Assembly: GCA_963971575.1 (NCBI GenBank)
Contig: OZ020623.1
Coordinates: forward strand, 16,246,980-16,310,979
DNA length: 64,000 nucleotides
From: Liopterus haemorrhoidalis
Taxonomy: Eukaryota > Arthropoda > Insecta > Coleoptera > Dytiscidae
Direction of reading: 5' to 3'
This document shows, piece after piece, positions 32,196 through 42,465 of this stretch (its first letter is position 1; the number at the start of each line of letters is the position of its first letter). The notes beneath the pieces were generated by a model that did not search any database, was not told where the DNA came from, and saw nothing but the letters and a program-made list of their open reading frames with translations. The translations under genes and the position numbers were made by a program.

Positions 32196-32700
32196 TGCCC
32201 GACCTTAATATATAAGGGGCAAGTATTGTAATCGCGAAAATTTTCGATGTCGAGATTTTGACTGATGACCACGTATCATGGTCCAGGGACTCCAAAAAAC
32301 CGATTTTCGAAGTGCCGTCCGTATGTGTGTGTGTGTGTGTCTGTGTGTATACACGATAACTCAAGAACGGTTCAACTTAGAAAATTCGTTCTGGTACTAA
32401 AAAATTCTCCTATTAAATGGGAAGAACCCTATTGTTTTTTATGAAGGTCGGCTGGCTAGAAATGGGAGTTTACTCGTGTCGATTTTAAGATTTTTGCGAA
32501 TATTTAGCAACAGAAAAATATTTCGAAAAAATTTATTGAACAAAAGTTACTATAAATGCAATTACTAATAACTTATATATGAGAAGTTTTTTGACAAAAC
32601 GAAAAATTTTGAAACTTTTTTGTAAAATTATTTAAAATTATTTAAAAGTCTCAATTTTTTCATACTTTTATGTAACGTTTCCATGGTCATGGTAATTAAT
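32196..32700 (+). repeat. Rep-1-like copy e, diverged 5' part
   Basis: Begins CTTGCCCGACCTTAATATAT and GGGGCAAGTATTGTAATCGC, parallel in structure to Rep-1 but with a (GT)n array (about 32323-32342) instead of GTCT. From GGGAGTTTACTCGTGTCGAT on it matches Rep-1 closely, suggesting a mosaic or a subfamily. Confidence 0.65.
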
Positions 32701-32779
32701 TCGTAACTAGTAAACCAAGCAAGCCTTAGACAAAAATTTGTATAGAACATAGAACATAGAAATTTGCATATATAGAACA

Positions 32780-33073
32780 AGCTGTTCACTTTTATAAGAA
32801 CAAACTAAGAGGGAATTTTGTTTTCAATAGTTTGCACCTTTGAAGCTGTATGTCATGTTGGTATTAAAAAATGTCACTTTTTTAAAATGTCGATCCATTT
32901 GACATATGTCATATTGAAAAATGATATCTTAATTATAATGATCATAACCATATCAACCTAAAGTCAGTTTTACAGCGTAAGGAATATTTTTAGTTGACAT
33001 TTAAAGTCAGTAACACACCATAAAAGTAACTAAAATAACCAGATCTAGTGTGTTCTTACAAAAGTGAACAGCT
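32780..33073. mobile_element. MITE K1
   Basis: TIRs AGCTGTTCACTTTTATAAGA and, in reverse, AGCTGTTCACTTTTGTAAGA. A second copy lies at 41131-41778 with TA flanks. Noncoding, about 294 bp. Confidence 0.85.
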
Positions 33074-33086
33074 TTTAATTTGATGT

Positions 33087-33561
33087 ATAATCTGTCTCAA
33101 TTTGTAATACGAAACTAAATCTGGTTACTTTGGTGACTGTTCTGGTGTAAATAGACTTTTTTGAAACCATGTAACCTTGTAAATCTGGCTTTCACATTTT
33201 TAGTGAACTTGCATTATACTGAGGTTATATTCACTCAAAAACTACATGTCAGATACCAAATTGACCTGTCAAATTTGTGATTGACATGTCAAATATTTTG
33301 AATAGTATACAAGTATTTATTTCATCTTAATTCGCTTATTCATATTTTCTGTTCTGGTTGCATAAAATATATTTCAAATGCTTGTCAATTTGTGTTTTAT
33401 ACAATTTGTGTTAGTAAGTTGACATATACGTAATTTAATGTCAATTATGAATTGTCAAATATTTTGAAAGGTGTTACCACCCTAAGGTGATATTTTAAAT
33501 ATACAACATAAAAAATGAAGTTTTCCTGTTGGTTTCGTATTACAAAATGAGACAGATAATA
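33087..33561. mobile_element. MITE N1
   Basis: TIRs of about 27 bp: TAATCTGTCTCAATTTGTAA at left and its complement at right (with one or two changes). The internal 420 bp closely matches the copy at 63244-63727. Contains several TGACATGTCA-type motifs. Directly follows MITE K1. Confidence 0.9.
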
Positions 33562-34185
33562 TTTTTGAAGATTTATTTAAATATTTAAAAAATATATATA
33601 TATATATTTTTTTATGGGAGGGCATGTCTAGCGGAGGTTTCCCTTCACCACTGGTTTGGTTAAAATCGGAGTCAAATTTTTTTTTATCAATATTCTAATT
33701 TTTAGGAGATTTTTTTTTAAATGATGTTGGAAAATTGGTATACTTATACATTTTTAGCCTTAGATCACAAATATATGGTCATTTTTGAGTTACAGTTTGA
33801 AATTTTGAAATTTTGAAATTTGCGGCATAAAAAACTTAAAAAAAGTAAAAAGAAGAGGAAACATTTTTTTTCTTCAACGCAATATTTAATAAGAATATTA
33901 TTTAGGGGGCAAGGGGAAGGTTACTTATAAGTGGAAAAAAGTTGTACGGATTGCGGGCATACATAAATAATGCCACTAGATCTAGCTGACCAGTTTCGAA
34001 ATAGTTTATTTATTCATCAGAGCTACAAAAAATATAAAATATGAAGTACAAGAGATAGTAAATAGTTTTAAAACATACCTGATAGTCATTGTAAGATAAA
34101 CATGAAAAAATGAATGGAAAATCATAATGTAAAAACAATAAGTCAGTAATTAAAATATAAATAAATATGTAAGAAATAAATAATC
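33562..34185. other. No gene; contains a hammerhead-like motif
   Basis: T-rich sequence related in part to Rep-M (33660-33830). The minus strand at 34020-33988 reads CTGATGA and CGAAACTGGTC 15 nt apart. Confidence 0.45.
33988..34020 (-). ncRNA. Hammerhead-ribozyme-like motif
   Basis: The minus strand has both conserved hammerhead core boxes, CTGATGA and GAAAC, with a possible stem AAATA/TATTT between them, followed by TGGTC, a GUC-type cleavage triplet. Stem II is asymmetric and stems I and III are not clear, so activity is doubtful. Such motifs often mark Penelope-like or retrozyme sequences. Confidence 0.35.
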
Positions 34186-35214
34186 GTACATATATAATTT
34201 GCTAGTGTGTGTATGAAAACTGCGTAACATTGTGACGTCAATTTTTCCTAAGGTTCTCGTGATTGGCTAATTGAGGACACCCTGTCTCTTGATTGACAGG
34301 TATTTGGCAGATTTATTCTCTAGGAATCTACGAAAATAATTACATATAGAAATGTCTAGGGTTTCGTAGACATAAAAAAGAATCTCTAGACACTCTTTTA
34401 TCCTATGATCGATATGAAAAATATTTTGCAGATTTATTTTCTAAAAATCTGCGGATAAAATAACATATAGAAATTTTTAGGGTTTCGTGGGCATAAACAA
34501 GAAACTCTAGACACTCCTATATCCTTTGATCGATATGAAAAATATGTTGCAGATTTATGCTCTAAGAATCTGCGGATAAAACAACGTATATAAATGTCTA
34601 GAATTTCGTAGGCATAAACAAGAAATTCTAGACACTTCTATATCCTTTGATAGACATGAAAAATATTTTGCAGATTTATTATTACAAATCTGCGAATAAA
34701 ATAACCTATAGAAATGTTTAGGGTTTCGTAGGCATAAACAAAAAACCCTAGGATACTCCTAAATCTTTGACCGAAATGAACAGTATTTTGCAGATTTATA
34801 TAGAAGTATCTACGAATATGATTACATACAGAAATGTCTAGGGTTTCATAGGCATCAATTAACGTACCAAATTATTTTTAGTTTTATCAATATAAATGAA
34901 ATGTACTGAAAAAAATAATCGTTTTCCCATCTTAAAAAGTTTATGAATAAATAATCTAACTATATAATTAGCAAGTGTCTGTATATACTGTGGGTAACAT
35001 TATGACGTCAATTTTTCCTAAGGTTCTCGTGATTGGCTGACAGGTGACATCCTCTCCCGTGTTTGGCTAACTGGTGATATCCCGTCCCCTGAATCGCTGA
35101 CCGGCGACGAAATTAAGATTCGTTAAAAAATGAATACACATACAAACAACTGAATTTTTGTATGTGTATTTTTTTATATTATAAATCCATCATTGTTGAC
35201 GGGTAATGACCTAG
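34186..35214 (+). mobile_element. Non-autonomous Helitron(s), probably two joined copies
   Basis: The right end has hairpin CCATCATTGTTGACGG (35187-35202), then GTAATGAC and CTAG (35211-35214) followed by T. The 5' motif TATATAATTAGCAAGTGTCT occurs at about 34976 and a related one at about 34196, each followed by TGACGTCAATTTTTCCTAAG and GTTCTCGTGATTGGCT. The second 5' motif to the right end (about 250 bp) equals the short copy at 59019-59290; the first copy carries a minisatellite and has lost its 3' end. Confidence 0.85.
34307..34870. repeat. 121-bp minisatellite, five copies
   Basis: Units begin GCAGATTTAT at 34307, 34428, 34549, 34670 and 34790, with shared CTAGGGTTTCGTAGGCATAA and GATCGATATGAAAAATAT. 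Unit spacing is 120-121 bp. Internal tandem arrays are common in Helitron derivatives. Confidence 0.93.
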
Positions 35215-35880
35215 TAAATAAATAGTTAAAATAAATAAAATAGTTTTCCATTTTTTTTACGTTACATACAAATTAAAAATATAAGTGTCGCCGAAAGTGA
35301 AATGGATACTACAGTGTTAGAAAAGGTGTTAATGTTGGCGGAACCTGCAGAGACAAGATAAGGGTAGAATATCAGGGGTAGATGACCGCGGAGTTTGTTA
35401 GGAACTTACTTATAAGGCTGTAATAATTTACTTAACAGCAAAAATGAATATGAGAAAAGAAACTAATCTTCTCGGTTTAATGTAGTTTTTAATAAGATAT
35501 ATTTTGGGGAGCTATGAGAGTGAGCCCTCCTGTAATTTTTACCTTGAATCTTGAACCTTTGTTACGTGAAATAAGGTCACTACCAACATTCGACACCAAT
35601 GGTTAATATATAATAAATTTAATTTATAGAAAACTAAATTATAAATTCGTATTCAAATTTATTCTAAAATATTTTTATAAATATTTATAAGAGCTTGAAT
35701 ACATATCTTTTATTCTTAGCCTTTGGGAATTTTGTAAAATGTCCTCTCATTTGACCCTTTTACCTTCAACAACCTTCGGTTTAACTTCAAAAAAGTAATT
35801 TAGAAATATTCTCGTTACGGTATATTCTGTCATAGACTACACGTTTCTATATTGAATATTCATATTTATATTTTAAAGAC
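35215..35880. other. No gene seen
   Basis: No recognised element; short ORFs only. Confidence 0.5.
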
Positions 35881-35889
35881 AGGTAACGT

Positions 35890-36835
35890 ATCTTTAAAAA
35901 TTGATGTGAAGTGTGAATATTCACACATTTCAGGGTTTCGCAGGTATATAATAAGTGAAGGCGGTATGCTGAGTGTGTAGGACAAATTTTACTTTGTAGT
36001 AATCACGGCAAAATGAACGATATTTTTAAAATAATTTATCGTCTGTTAATCATATAATAAGACTGGTTATTAAATTTACGCTCATAAAAATTAAATACAA
36101 CATTTGTCAAAATATAACTAGAATTTTGACAAAATAATTTCAATATAATAAAAATGCAAAAAAAAAAACAGAAAAAATAATATTCACTCCGTACTCGAAC
36201 TCGAAACCCTTCGTTTTCCTGCCAGTTTAAGAGTGCCCTAACGCATGTAGCCATCGCACGCCATGCATGTGAGTGTCTTGCATTGGTATAACTTTTGTAC
36301 TTTGTGAACCAAAAACCACAAAAAATGCGGTATTTTCCAAAAACATAATCTGATCAAAAATTCCTGTTGTACTATTTCGGTTCACACCAATATACATTAC
36401 TTAGAATTTTTTTAGATTTTTAGTTTAAACCATCTGGGCTACAGGGTGTGGGACAAAATTTTTTTTTCACATTTTTGGCAAAAATCGCATCAAAATAATT
36501 TATTTTGCAAAAATAAAAATTTGATCGTTAATCCACGTACTAAGAGCTTTCATTTCATACCCTACTCAGAATTTAAAAAAAATATTTTTGTTTTCGATGA
36601 GCACATATTTGTTTATATTTTTAGGGGGGTATGTTTTTTAGATGTTTTAGTATTTTTCCTATGTGCGGGTCAAAGAGTTGTATAAGCATGCCAAATTTCA
36701 ACTCTCTAGGTTTAGCCGTTTGGCTACAATTTTTACCGAACAGACAGACAGACAGACAGACAGACGACAAAATGACGGTATAAGGGTTTTTTGGTCATAC
36801 CTACAAAACCCTAAAAATGAATTTCTGTTTGTTTG
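35890..36835 (+). repeat. Rep-E dispersed repeat, copy 1
   Basis: Runs from TGTGAATATTCACACATTTC through a tRNA-like segment (minus strand, about 36180-36260) to a GACA microsatellite (36743-36765) and TATAAGGGTTTTTTGGTCAT...CCCTAAAAAT. It matches 57231-58285 in inverted orientation. No coding capacity; the ORFs in it are chance. Confidence 0.75.
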
Positions 36836-37386
36836 TAGGTTTGTCTGTTCTTTATACAAAGCCAAATGGATAGACTAATTTTCACTAAATTTAGTACAAG
36901 GTTAAAGGAGAAAATTTTGCTAGGCCAAGTTTCTGCTTGCGATTCTCTATTGAAGCACAACGAAATAGATCAATTTTTAAAGTGAATGGTTAGAGGAGTG
37001 AAAAAATAGATTGTTTATAATACGAGGGTTGCCGTATTTCAGGATTTGAGATCAAAAACTATAATTTATCAACAGAAGTAGTTTTATTGTTTTTCAAAAT
37101 ATTCTCCATGAAGATTAATATACTTTTGCATGCGTTTAAACCAATTTTCGAAGCACTTTTTTCACTCCGATAATAATAATAATAATAATAATAATATTTA
37201 TTTCATGCTAGACATCTTACGATGTTTACATTTGTCAGTACATATATGATAAATTCAATGAACAAAAGTAGAAAGTATTTGAAAACATTGAAAAATGAAA
37301 TACAATATTAAATAATATAGAAAAGAGAGGGAAAAAAATATATATAAAATTAATAATGGTAGAGCAAAAAAACAACAGCTTACATG

Positions 37387-39357
37387 TTAGATGTAGGAAC
37401 TGAAATTAATTTTGAAAAAATCGTCCGAATTGTAGAGACAATTCTCAATAAGAATTTTTTTTATTTTGAACTTAAACAATCTAATTGACAATTTTTTTAA
37501 AGAAACTGGTAAGTAGTTAAAGAAAGTGGCTGCCAAAAAAATACCATTCCTAGATTTAGACAATCTAAGTCTTGGTAGTCTGATGTTGCCAGCAGAACGA
37601 ATATTGTAGACATGTCTAGAGGATACGGTTACATATCTGTTCGGGTTTTCTTTAACGTATACCAGACAAGTATAAACAAAAAGACTATAAAAAGACAAAA
37701 TGCTACATTTCCTAAAGAGCTCTCGGCAGTGGTGCCTGTTAGGAACATTATTCAGGATTCTTACAGCACGTTTTTGGAGTAAGAAAATTCTGTTGACAGA
37801 CGAGCTTAAACCCCAGTGAATTATGCCATAAGTTAAACGCGACTGAAAAGCAGCAAAATAGAACATACGCAGCATATCAAAAGACACAGACGTTTTCAGC
37901 CTGATGAACGCATAGATAACCCTTTTAAGAACTTTTGCCAAATAGTCAATGTGATCATGCCAGCTAAGTTGACTATCGATATAAATCCCAAGAAATTTGA
38001 TTGGCCCACCGAACTGAATATCAATATCAATATTGCGGTTAAGTGAAAAAATCATTTGTTGGGTTTTATTATTATTAAGGGAAAGTCGGTTTGAAGTGAA
38101 CCAATCTTTAACTTTCACCATTTCCTGTTCTGTATTTCTGACCACATCGTTAACAGACGTATGATTTGTCAGGACAGTAGTGTCATCGGCGTAAAGTATA
38201 ACTTTGACACTTTCAGGAAGTAAATTTGGGAGGTCATTGATGTAAACGATGAAAAAAAACGGACCCAAAATTCCGCCCTGACAAACTCCGAAATTGACCT
38301 TCCTATATGAAGAATCTACGTCGTTCATCGAGACGAACTGGTATCTATTAGAAAAATAAGATCTAATGAGATCATTTGCAATGCCGCGGATGCCATACTT
38401 TTCAAGTTTGTCCAAAAGCATACTGTGAGGAACGCAATCGAATGCTTTTGAAAGATCACATAAAGTGGCTTGAGGAATTATATGACCTTCAAAACAATCG
38501 GTTACGTAGTTGACGAGCTCAGTGATGGCAGAGATAGTGCTTAACTTAGGTCGGAAACCAAATTGGTTTTTATTAAGAAGGTTGTTCACTGAAAAAAAAT
38601 TTAAAAGCCTAGTTTTAAGGATGATCTCAAATACTTTGGCAATTACAGGTACGATGGCAATCGGTCTATAATTAGAAGCATCATTAACATCACCATTCTT
38701 GAAAATAGGAATTATTTTAGAAATTTTTAATTTATCGGGAAAAACACCGGTTTCAAAACTATTATTAAATATTGATGTTAATATATGGTTATGATCATGT
38801 GATAATAAATCAATATTAAAATCACCACATATAAAGATTTTAAAATTTTTTCGACACAGAACATCAAAAATGTCGTGCAAAATTTTAATAAATATATCAA
38901 ACATGCCTGTGGGGGATCTGTACATTGTTACAATAATTAAGTTATCACAATCTAACTTAACTGCGGCTATTTCACAGTGGTACTCCACTGACATGTTAGA
39001 AATTTGTTTGTAGATGTGAGCCTTGATATTATTGTTAATATAAATACTAACTCCACCATTGCCCATCTTTTCTCTACAAAAATAATCGGCTAGATAAAAA
39101 TGATCGAAATTGTAGAGCTCAATTTCATCAACCCGTAACCAATGCTCACAAATACAAAGAAAATCAATATTGTACTGTGTTGATATAAAAAAGTCTACTA
39201 TTTGTAATTTATTACGCAAACATTGAGCATTCAATAAATACATCCCCAGAACATCCTTAAAATTTACTGAATTCACGTTATTTTCGTATTCTTCGTGCGC
39301 CAGTGAAAAAAACGATTTACGTAGACACCTGCTGGCCAAATGTTTGGATCCATCCAT
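37387..39357 (-). CDS. LINE ORF2: endonuclease-reverse transcriptase with internal deletion
   Basis: 656 codons, uninterrupted. Residues about 40-185 are the N-terminal part of an APE-type endonuclease (LNAQCLRNK, ICEHWL, GNGGVSIYI, YRSPTG, ICGDFNIDLL). Then coding jumps straight into RT at FETGVFPDKLKISKIIPIF, NYRPIAIVPVIAKVFE, SKAFDCVPH, GVCQGGILGPFFFIVYINDL and YADD (Y389). The endonuclease C-terminus and the linker to RT, normally some 200 residues, are missing, yet the frame is kept. The endonuclease should be inactive; the RT looks complete including the C-terminal region. Overlaps ORF1 by 85 bp. Note QGGILG where most have QGSILG. Confidence 0.88.
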   Translation of the reverse strand: MDGSKHLASRCLRKSFFSLAHEEYENNVNSVNFKDVLGMYLLNAQCLRNKLQIVDFFISTQYNIDFLCICEHWLRVDEIELYNFDHFYLADYFCREKMGNGGVSIYINNNIKAHIYKQISNMSVEYHCEIAAVKLDCDNLIIVTMYRSPTGMFDIFIKILHDIFDVLCRKNFKIFICGDFNIDLLSHDHNHILTSIFNNSFETGVFPDKLKISKIIPIFKNGDVNDASNYRPIAIVPVIAKVFEIILKTRLLNFFSVNNLLNKNQFGFRPKLSTISAITELVNYVTDCFEGHIIPQATLCDLSKAFDCVPHSMLLDKLEKYGIRGIANDLIRSYFSNRYQFVSMNDVDSSYRKVNFGVCQGGILGPFFFIVYINDLPNLLPESVKVILYADDTTVLTNHTSVNDVVRNTEQEMVKVKDWFTSNRLSLNNNKTQQMIFSLNRNIDIDIQFGGPIKFLGIYIDSQLSWHDHIDYLAKVLKRVIYAFIRLKTSVSFDMLRMFYFAAFQSRLTYGIIHWGLSSSVNRIFLLQKRAVRILNNVPNRHHCRELFRKCSILSFYSLFVYTCLVYVKENPNRYVTVSSRHVYNIRSAGNIRLPRLRLSKSRNGIFLAATFFNYLPVSLKKLSIRLFKFKIKKILIENCLYNSDDFFKINFSSYI

Positions 39358-40286
39358 TTATCGAGCTGCTCAAAGTCAATCCCAATTTTAAATGATGCAT
39401 AATCGCCTCTTGAATTAAGTTTTTCACAAACTGGATTAATTTGTCCAGGGCTTTTCTCCCGGATGTAATTGGATATAGTATCCTCTTCAATGCCCTTGGC
39501 AATATTCCACACATGAAGCCATGCTTTCCGTGGTGCTGATTTGAACGTGTTGTTATCAGAGACCGGGCCTAAGCCAACAATTTTTTTAGGTCTATTAGAA
39601 TTTTCTGTTTCTTTTTTTGGCAACCCCTTGGTAACTGTTGTCCAACCGGGCTCGGTTGTTAAAGCAGTTGCATAACTCATCTTCGGTTTTAGCGCATGTT
39701 TAACGACTTCAGGTGACGATAGAACCGCTTGTACAGGCTCGCTAACTTTGGGACTTTCGGTTTTTTTACAAATGTTTACCGATTTTAAGTTAGTAACACT
39801 CACATTATCAGTTGTGTCGGTCACAAGAATAGAATTTTTTGTTAACGCTAAAGTTTCGCTATTTTTGAGTGATTTGTTATTACGGGCACTGTTGTGATTC
39901 ACTTTTGTTGATTGGTGAACCATTGTGAAATTTTGAAGGGATTCCTTCATATGTTTCATCTCACCTGCCATATTTTCAACTACTGAGGTAAGCTGCTCCA
40001 ATTTATTAAAAATATTTTTGAGATTAAGCCCACAAATTTGAAAAGGGCCACTTTGACCCACTTCATTTCCATAAAAAGTGTCAGCGCACTCGTCGCACAT
40101 CCATTTAATGTTTTTTGGATAATTGGACACCGAATTAAATTCACGCTTATTTAATTTAGCGCAAGTAATATGGAATATATGTCCACATATCCCTGAGCAC
40201 TTTACACTATTATTATCACTAGATAAACATGATATTTTGCAAATATTACACACAGCTTTCAAATCATCGACTTGATTCGTTGCCAT
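39273..40286 (-). CDS. LINE ORF1 with N-terminal PHD-type zinc finger
   Basis: 337 codons from a true ATG. Residues 13-67 hold a Cys/His cluster (CNICKIS, KCSGICGHIFHITC, WMCDEC) with PHD-finger spacing, known from ORF1 proteins of CR1-group LINEs. A coiled-coil-like segment follows (NIFNKLEQLTSVVENMAGEM), then a Ser/Thr/Lys-rich linker, and a C-terminal conserved block (APRKAWLHVWNIAKGIEEDT, NRFFHWRTK). The protein is expected to bind the LINE RNA. Frame is intact, so the insertion is young. Confidence 0.85.
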   Translation of the reverse strand: MATNQVDDLKAVCNICKISCLSSDNNSVKCSGICGHIFHITCAKLNKREFNSVSNYPKNIKWMCDECADTFYGNEVGQSGPFQICGLNLKNIFNKLEQLTSVVENMAGEMKHMKESLQNFTMVHQSTKVNHNSARNNKSLKNSETLALTKNSILVTDTTDNVSVTNLKSVNICKKTESPKVSEPVQAVLSSPEVVKHALKPKMSYATALTTEPGWTTVTKGLPKKETENSNRPKKIVGLGPVSDNNTFKSAPRKAWLHVWNIAKGIEEDTISNYIREKSPGQINPVCEKLNSRGDYASFKIGIDFEQLDKWMDPNIWPAGVYVNRFFHWRTKNTKIT

Positions 40287-40299
40287 CTTGCTCTAAAAC

Positions 40300-40740
40300 C
40301 CGATTGTGGCTTCTTCCACTGCGATTGTCAAATTATGTGAAATCCAACGCGAAAAAATCTTTCAGCCAAATTTTCATGCAATAGTGAATGTATGTTGGTC
40401 CCATTAATGCAAAACGATACATCAATCTCACGATAAGTCACATGACGATCTTGAAGTATCAGTTCACGCACAGCATCAATGTTTTCCGGAACAACAACCG
40501 ATTTTGGATGACCTTCACAAAATTCGTCCTTAAGCGAACTACGGCCACGATTGAATTCAGCAAACCATCGATAAACAGAAGTCCTTGATGGTGCTTCATC
40601 GCCAAAGTCGAATTAAGTTCATCGATACACTATTGTTGGGTTAATCCATGTCGGAAGTTGTAAAAAATAATCGCTCGAAAATGTTCACGATTTAATTTTA
40701 TTTTTAGTCGAGATGGATTCTTTTTAAGTTACTGTAACCA
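40300..40740 (-). pseudogene. Mariner B2 transposase N-terminal part
   Basis: Minus-strand reading gives a start region, then VYRWFAEFNRGRSSLKDEF, PKSVVVPENIDAVRELILQD and RHVTYREIDVSF-like sequence with LAVKDFFALDFT-type decay, and the IPHNLT join to the deletion point shared with B1. Catalytic motifs are absent. The C-terminal piece is at 37090-37171, on the other side of the LINE. Confidence 0.75.
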
Positions 40741-41130
40741 TCACAAATAGCGCTCGTACTTCAAAATGTTCTGAGTACGTATACCGTCAAAAAATTCAAA
40801 ATTTACGATAGAAGCGTCAGTTGCCAGATAGCAGCACTCGTAGGGATGGGAATTTATTTTTGAATATCGATATATGCGCGATTCGATACATCGTAAGTGT
40901 GGTATCGATATTCGATATATATCGAAGTAAAAATATCGATATTTTCGATATATCGAAATAACCAACACGTAACATGTAAGATACATAAATTACATATTTT
41001 TTGGTTGGCTTGGCGGGAAAAGAAGTCGCCAAATGACAGACAATCACTTTACAGTTGGTACTCACCCAGCTACCAACCAAATTTCTAATATTATCCTTGT
41101 TAACAGCTCTCTTAATTAAATATTTATATA

Positions 41131-41778
41131 TGCTGTTCACTTTTGTAAGGACAAACCAGATTTTTTGGTTACTTTTATAGTGTATTACGGTCTTTAAATA
41201 TCAATTAAAAATATTCCTACACTGTAAAACCGACTTTAGATTTATTGGTTATGATCATTATTAAGAAAGTGACATTTTTTATAATTTTTTAATACCAACA
41301 TGTCAATTTCAAAGGTGCAAATTATTGAAATCAAAATTTCGTCTTACAGGCTATTCCAAACGATTAGGCGGAACTAAATCGAAATGTCGTTATTTTAGGC
41401 TGTCACGAAAAGGGACCTTGCTTGGGTTATTGCATGTTTCAGGTTTGGTATGTGAAAAATTAAAATTCCAACAGTGAAACCATAGAAACGAATGACATAT
41501 GTCAAATATTTTAATACATTTTTCCATATTTTGAAGACAAAAAAAAAAAAAATGGGAAATTTTTATTAAGAATAACAAAAAACTAAAATGTAATGAAAAG
41601 GACATTTTATAATGACAATCAATTTAATCTAGAATTTGCAATGTGAGCATGATTTTCAAAGCCTAAACAAAATGACCAAAAGTCTGAATTAATTGATGAA
41701 AATTACTAGATTTCAAAAATTAGTTCCGCCTAAACGTTTGGAATAGCCTATAGTTTGTTTCTACAAAAGTGAACAGCA
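41131..41778. mobile_element. MITE K2, inside hAT MITE S
   Basis: TIRs TGCTGTTCACTTTTGTAAGG and, in reverse, TGCTGTTCACTTTTGTAGAA; TA flanks (41129-41130, 41779-41780). Contains MITE F3. Confidence 0.93.
41347..41748. mobile_element. MITE F3, inside MITE K2
   Basis: TIRs GGCTATTCCAAACGATTAGG and, in reverse, GGCTATTCCAAACGTTTAGG, then CGGAACTAA; TA flanks (41345-41346, 41749-41750). Same MITE as F1 and F4. Confidence 0.93.
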
Positions 41779-41945
41779 TATATTTAAATGTAAAAAATAT
41801 ACAAGAATACCGATATTTTGTGCGAATATCGATATTTTGCGCGATATATCGCATTTCAAATATCGATATAAAAATATCGATATATTTTTCTAAAGTATGG
41901 ATATTTTCGATATATCGATATATCGTTCCCATCCCTAAGCACTCG

Positions 41946-42465
41946 TAAATGTTAAGCGTAGGAAATTATGGTCCAAGAGCGGAGATGCCCCTACAACCAG
42001 CGCAAAAGCCAGTTTACACCCAAAAAAGTTATCCTATGCATTTGATGGGATTGGACGGGAATCGTTTATTATCTGAAAACCAGACCATTAATTTGGAGAA
42101 ATACTGTTCACAACTAAGTGAATTAAAGCGAGCAATCAACCAGAAGCGGTCTAAATTAGGCAACCGAAAGGGCATTGCATTCCATCAGGACAATGCTAGA
42201 CCGCACTTGTTTTTGCCACCCGACAGAAACTTTTACAGATTGACTGGGATGTTTTGGTTCATCCACCATACTCTCTCGACCTTGCAACCTCCAACTACAA
42301 TTTATTTAGATCGCTTCAAAATAGCTTAGATGGTAAAAACTTCTTTGGAAGACTTGAAAAATCACCTGAATCAGTTCCTTAGCCAGAAACCTCCAAACTT
42401 CTACGCGCGCGGACTGATGCAGCTACTGGAGAGATGGAGAAAGGTAATTGACGGGACAGCACATA
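41946..42465 (+). pseudogene. Mariner A2 transposase, C-terminal half
   Basis: Frames read NVKRRKLWSKSGDAPTTSAK, a shift, WDW-GIVYY-like decay, then NQTINLEKYCSQLSELKRAI, GIAFHQDNARPHLF (second catalytic Asp), and after another shift SLDGKNFF and ERWRKVIDGTAH. It is the same protein as mariner A1 and supplies the part A1 has lost. Confidence 0.85.

Larger units (their letters stand above)
37172..40299 (-). mobile_element. CR1-like LINE, near full length with PHD-type ORF1
   Basis: 3' end is a TAA-type repeat at 37172-37196; 5' end lies about 14 nt before the ORF1 start. The short target repeat CCGAT flanks it (37167-37171, 40300-40304). Two overlapping ORFs on the minus strand. Inserted in mariner B2. 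Confidence 0.88.
37023..40840 (-). mobile_element. Mariner B2, deleted derivative split by a LINE
   Basis: Left TIR CGAGGGTTGCCGTATTTCAG after TA (37021-37022). The element is continuous with B1 up to 37171 and again from 40300 to 40840, with a LINE between. Its right TIR is missing: the sequence changes at the CAGCACTCG site into mariner A2 coding sequence, with a hAT MITE inserted exactly there. Confidence 0.85.
40841..41937. mobile_element. hAT MITE S with ATATCGATAT-rich ends, host to two nested MITEs
   Basis: Ends TAGGGATGGG and CCCATCCCTA, with perfect 8-bp TSD AGCACTCG (40833-40840, 41938-41945). Both ends are packed with ATATCGATA and TTTTCGATATATCGA motifs. MITE K2 is inserted inside it. 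Confidence 0.95.

Noticed and set aside
34307..34870. Regular repeats that might look like a CRISPR array
   Set aside because: Units are 121 bp, contiguous and all similar with no unique spacers, in eukaryotic DNA inside a Helitron. It is a minisatellite.
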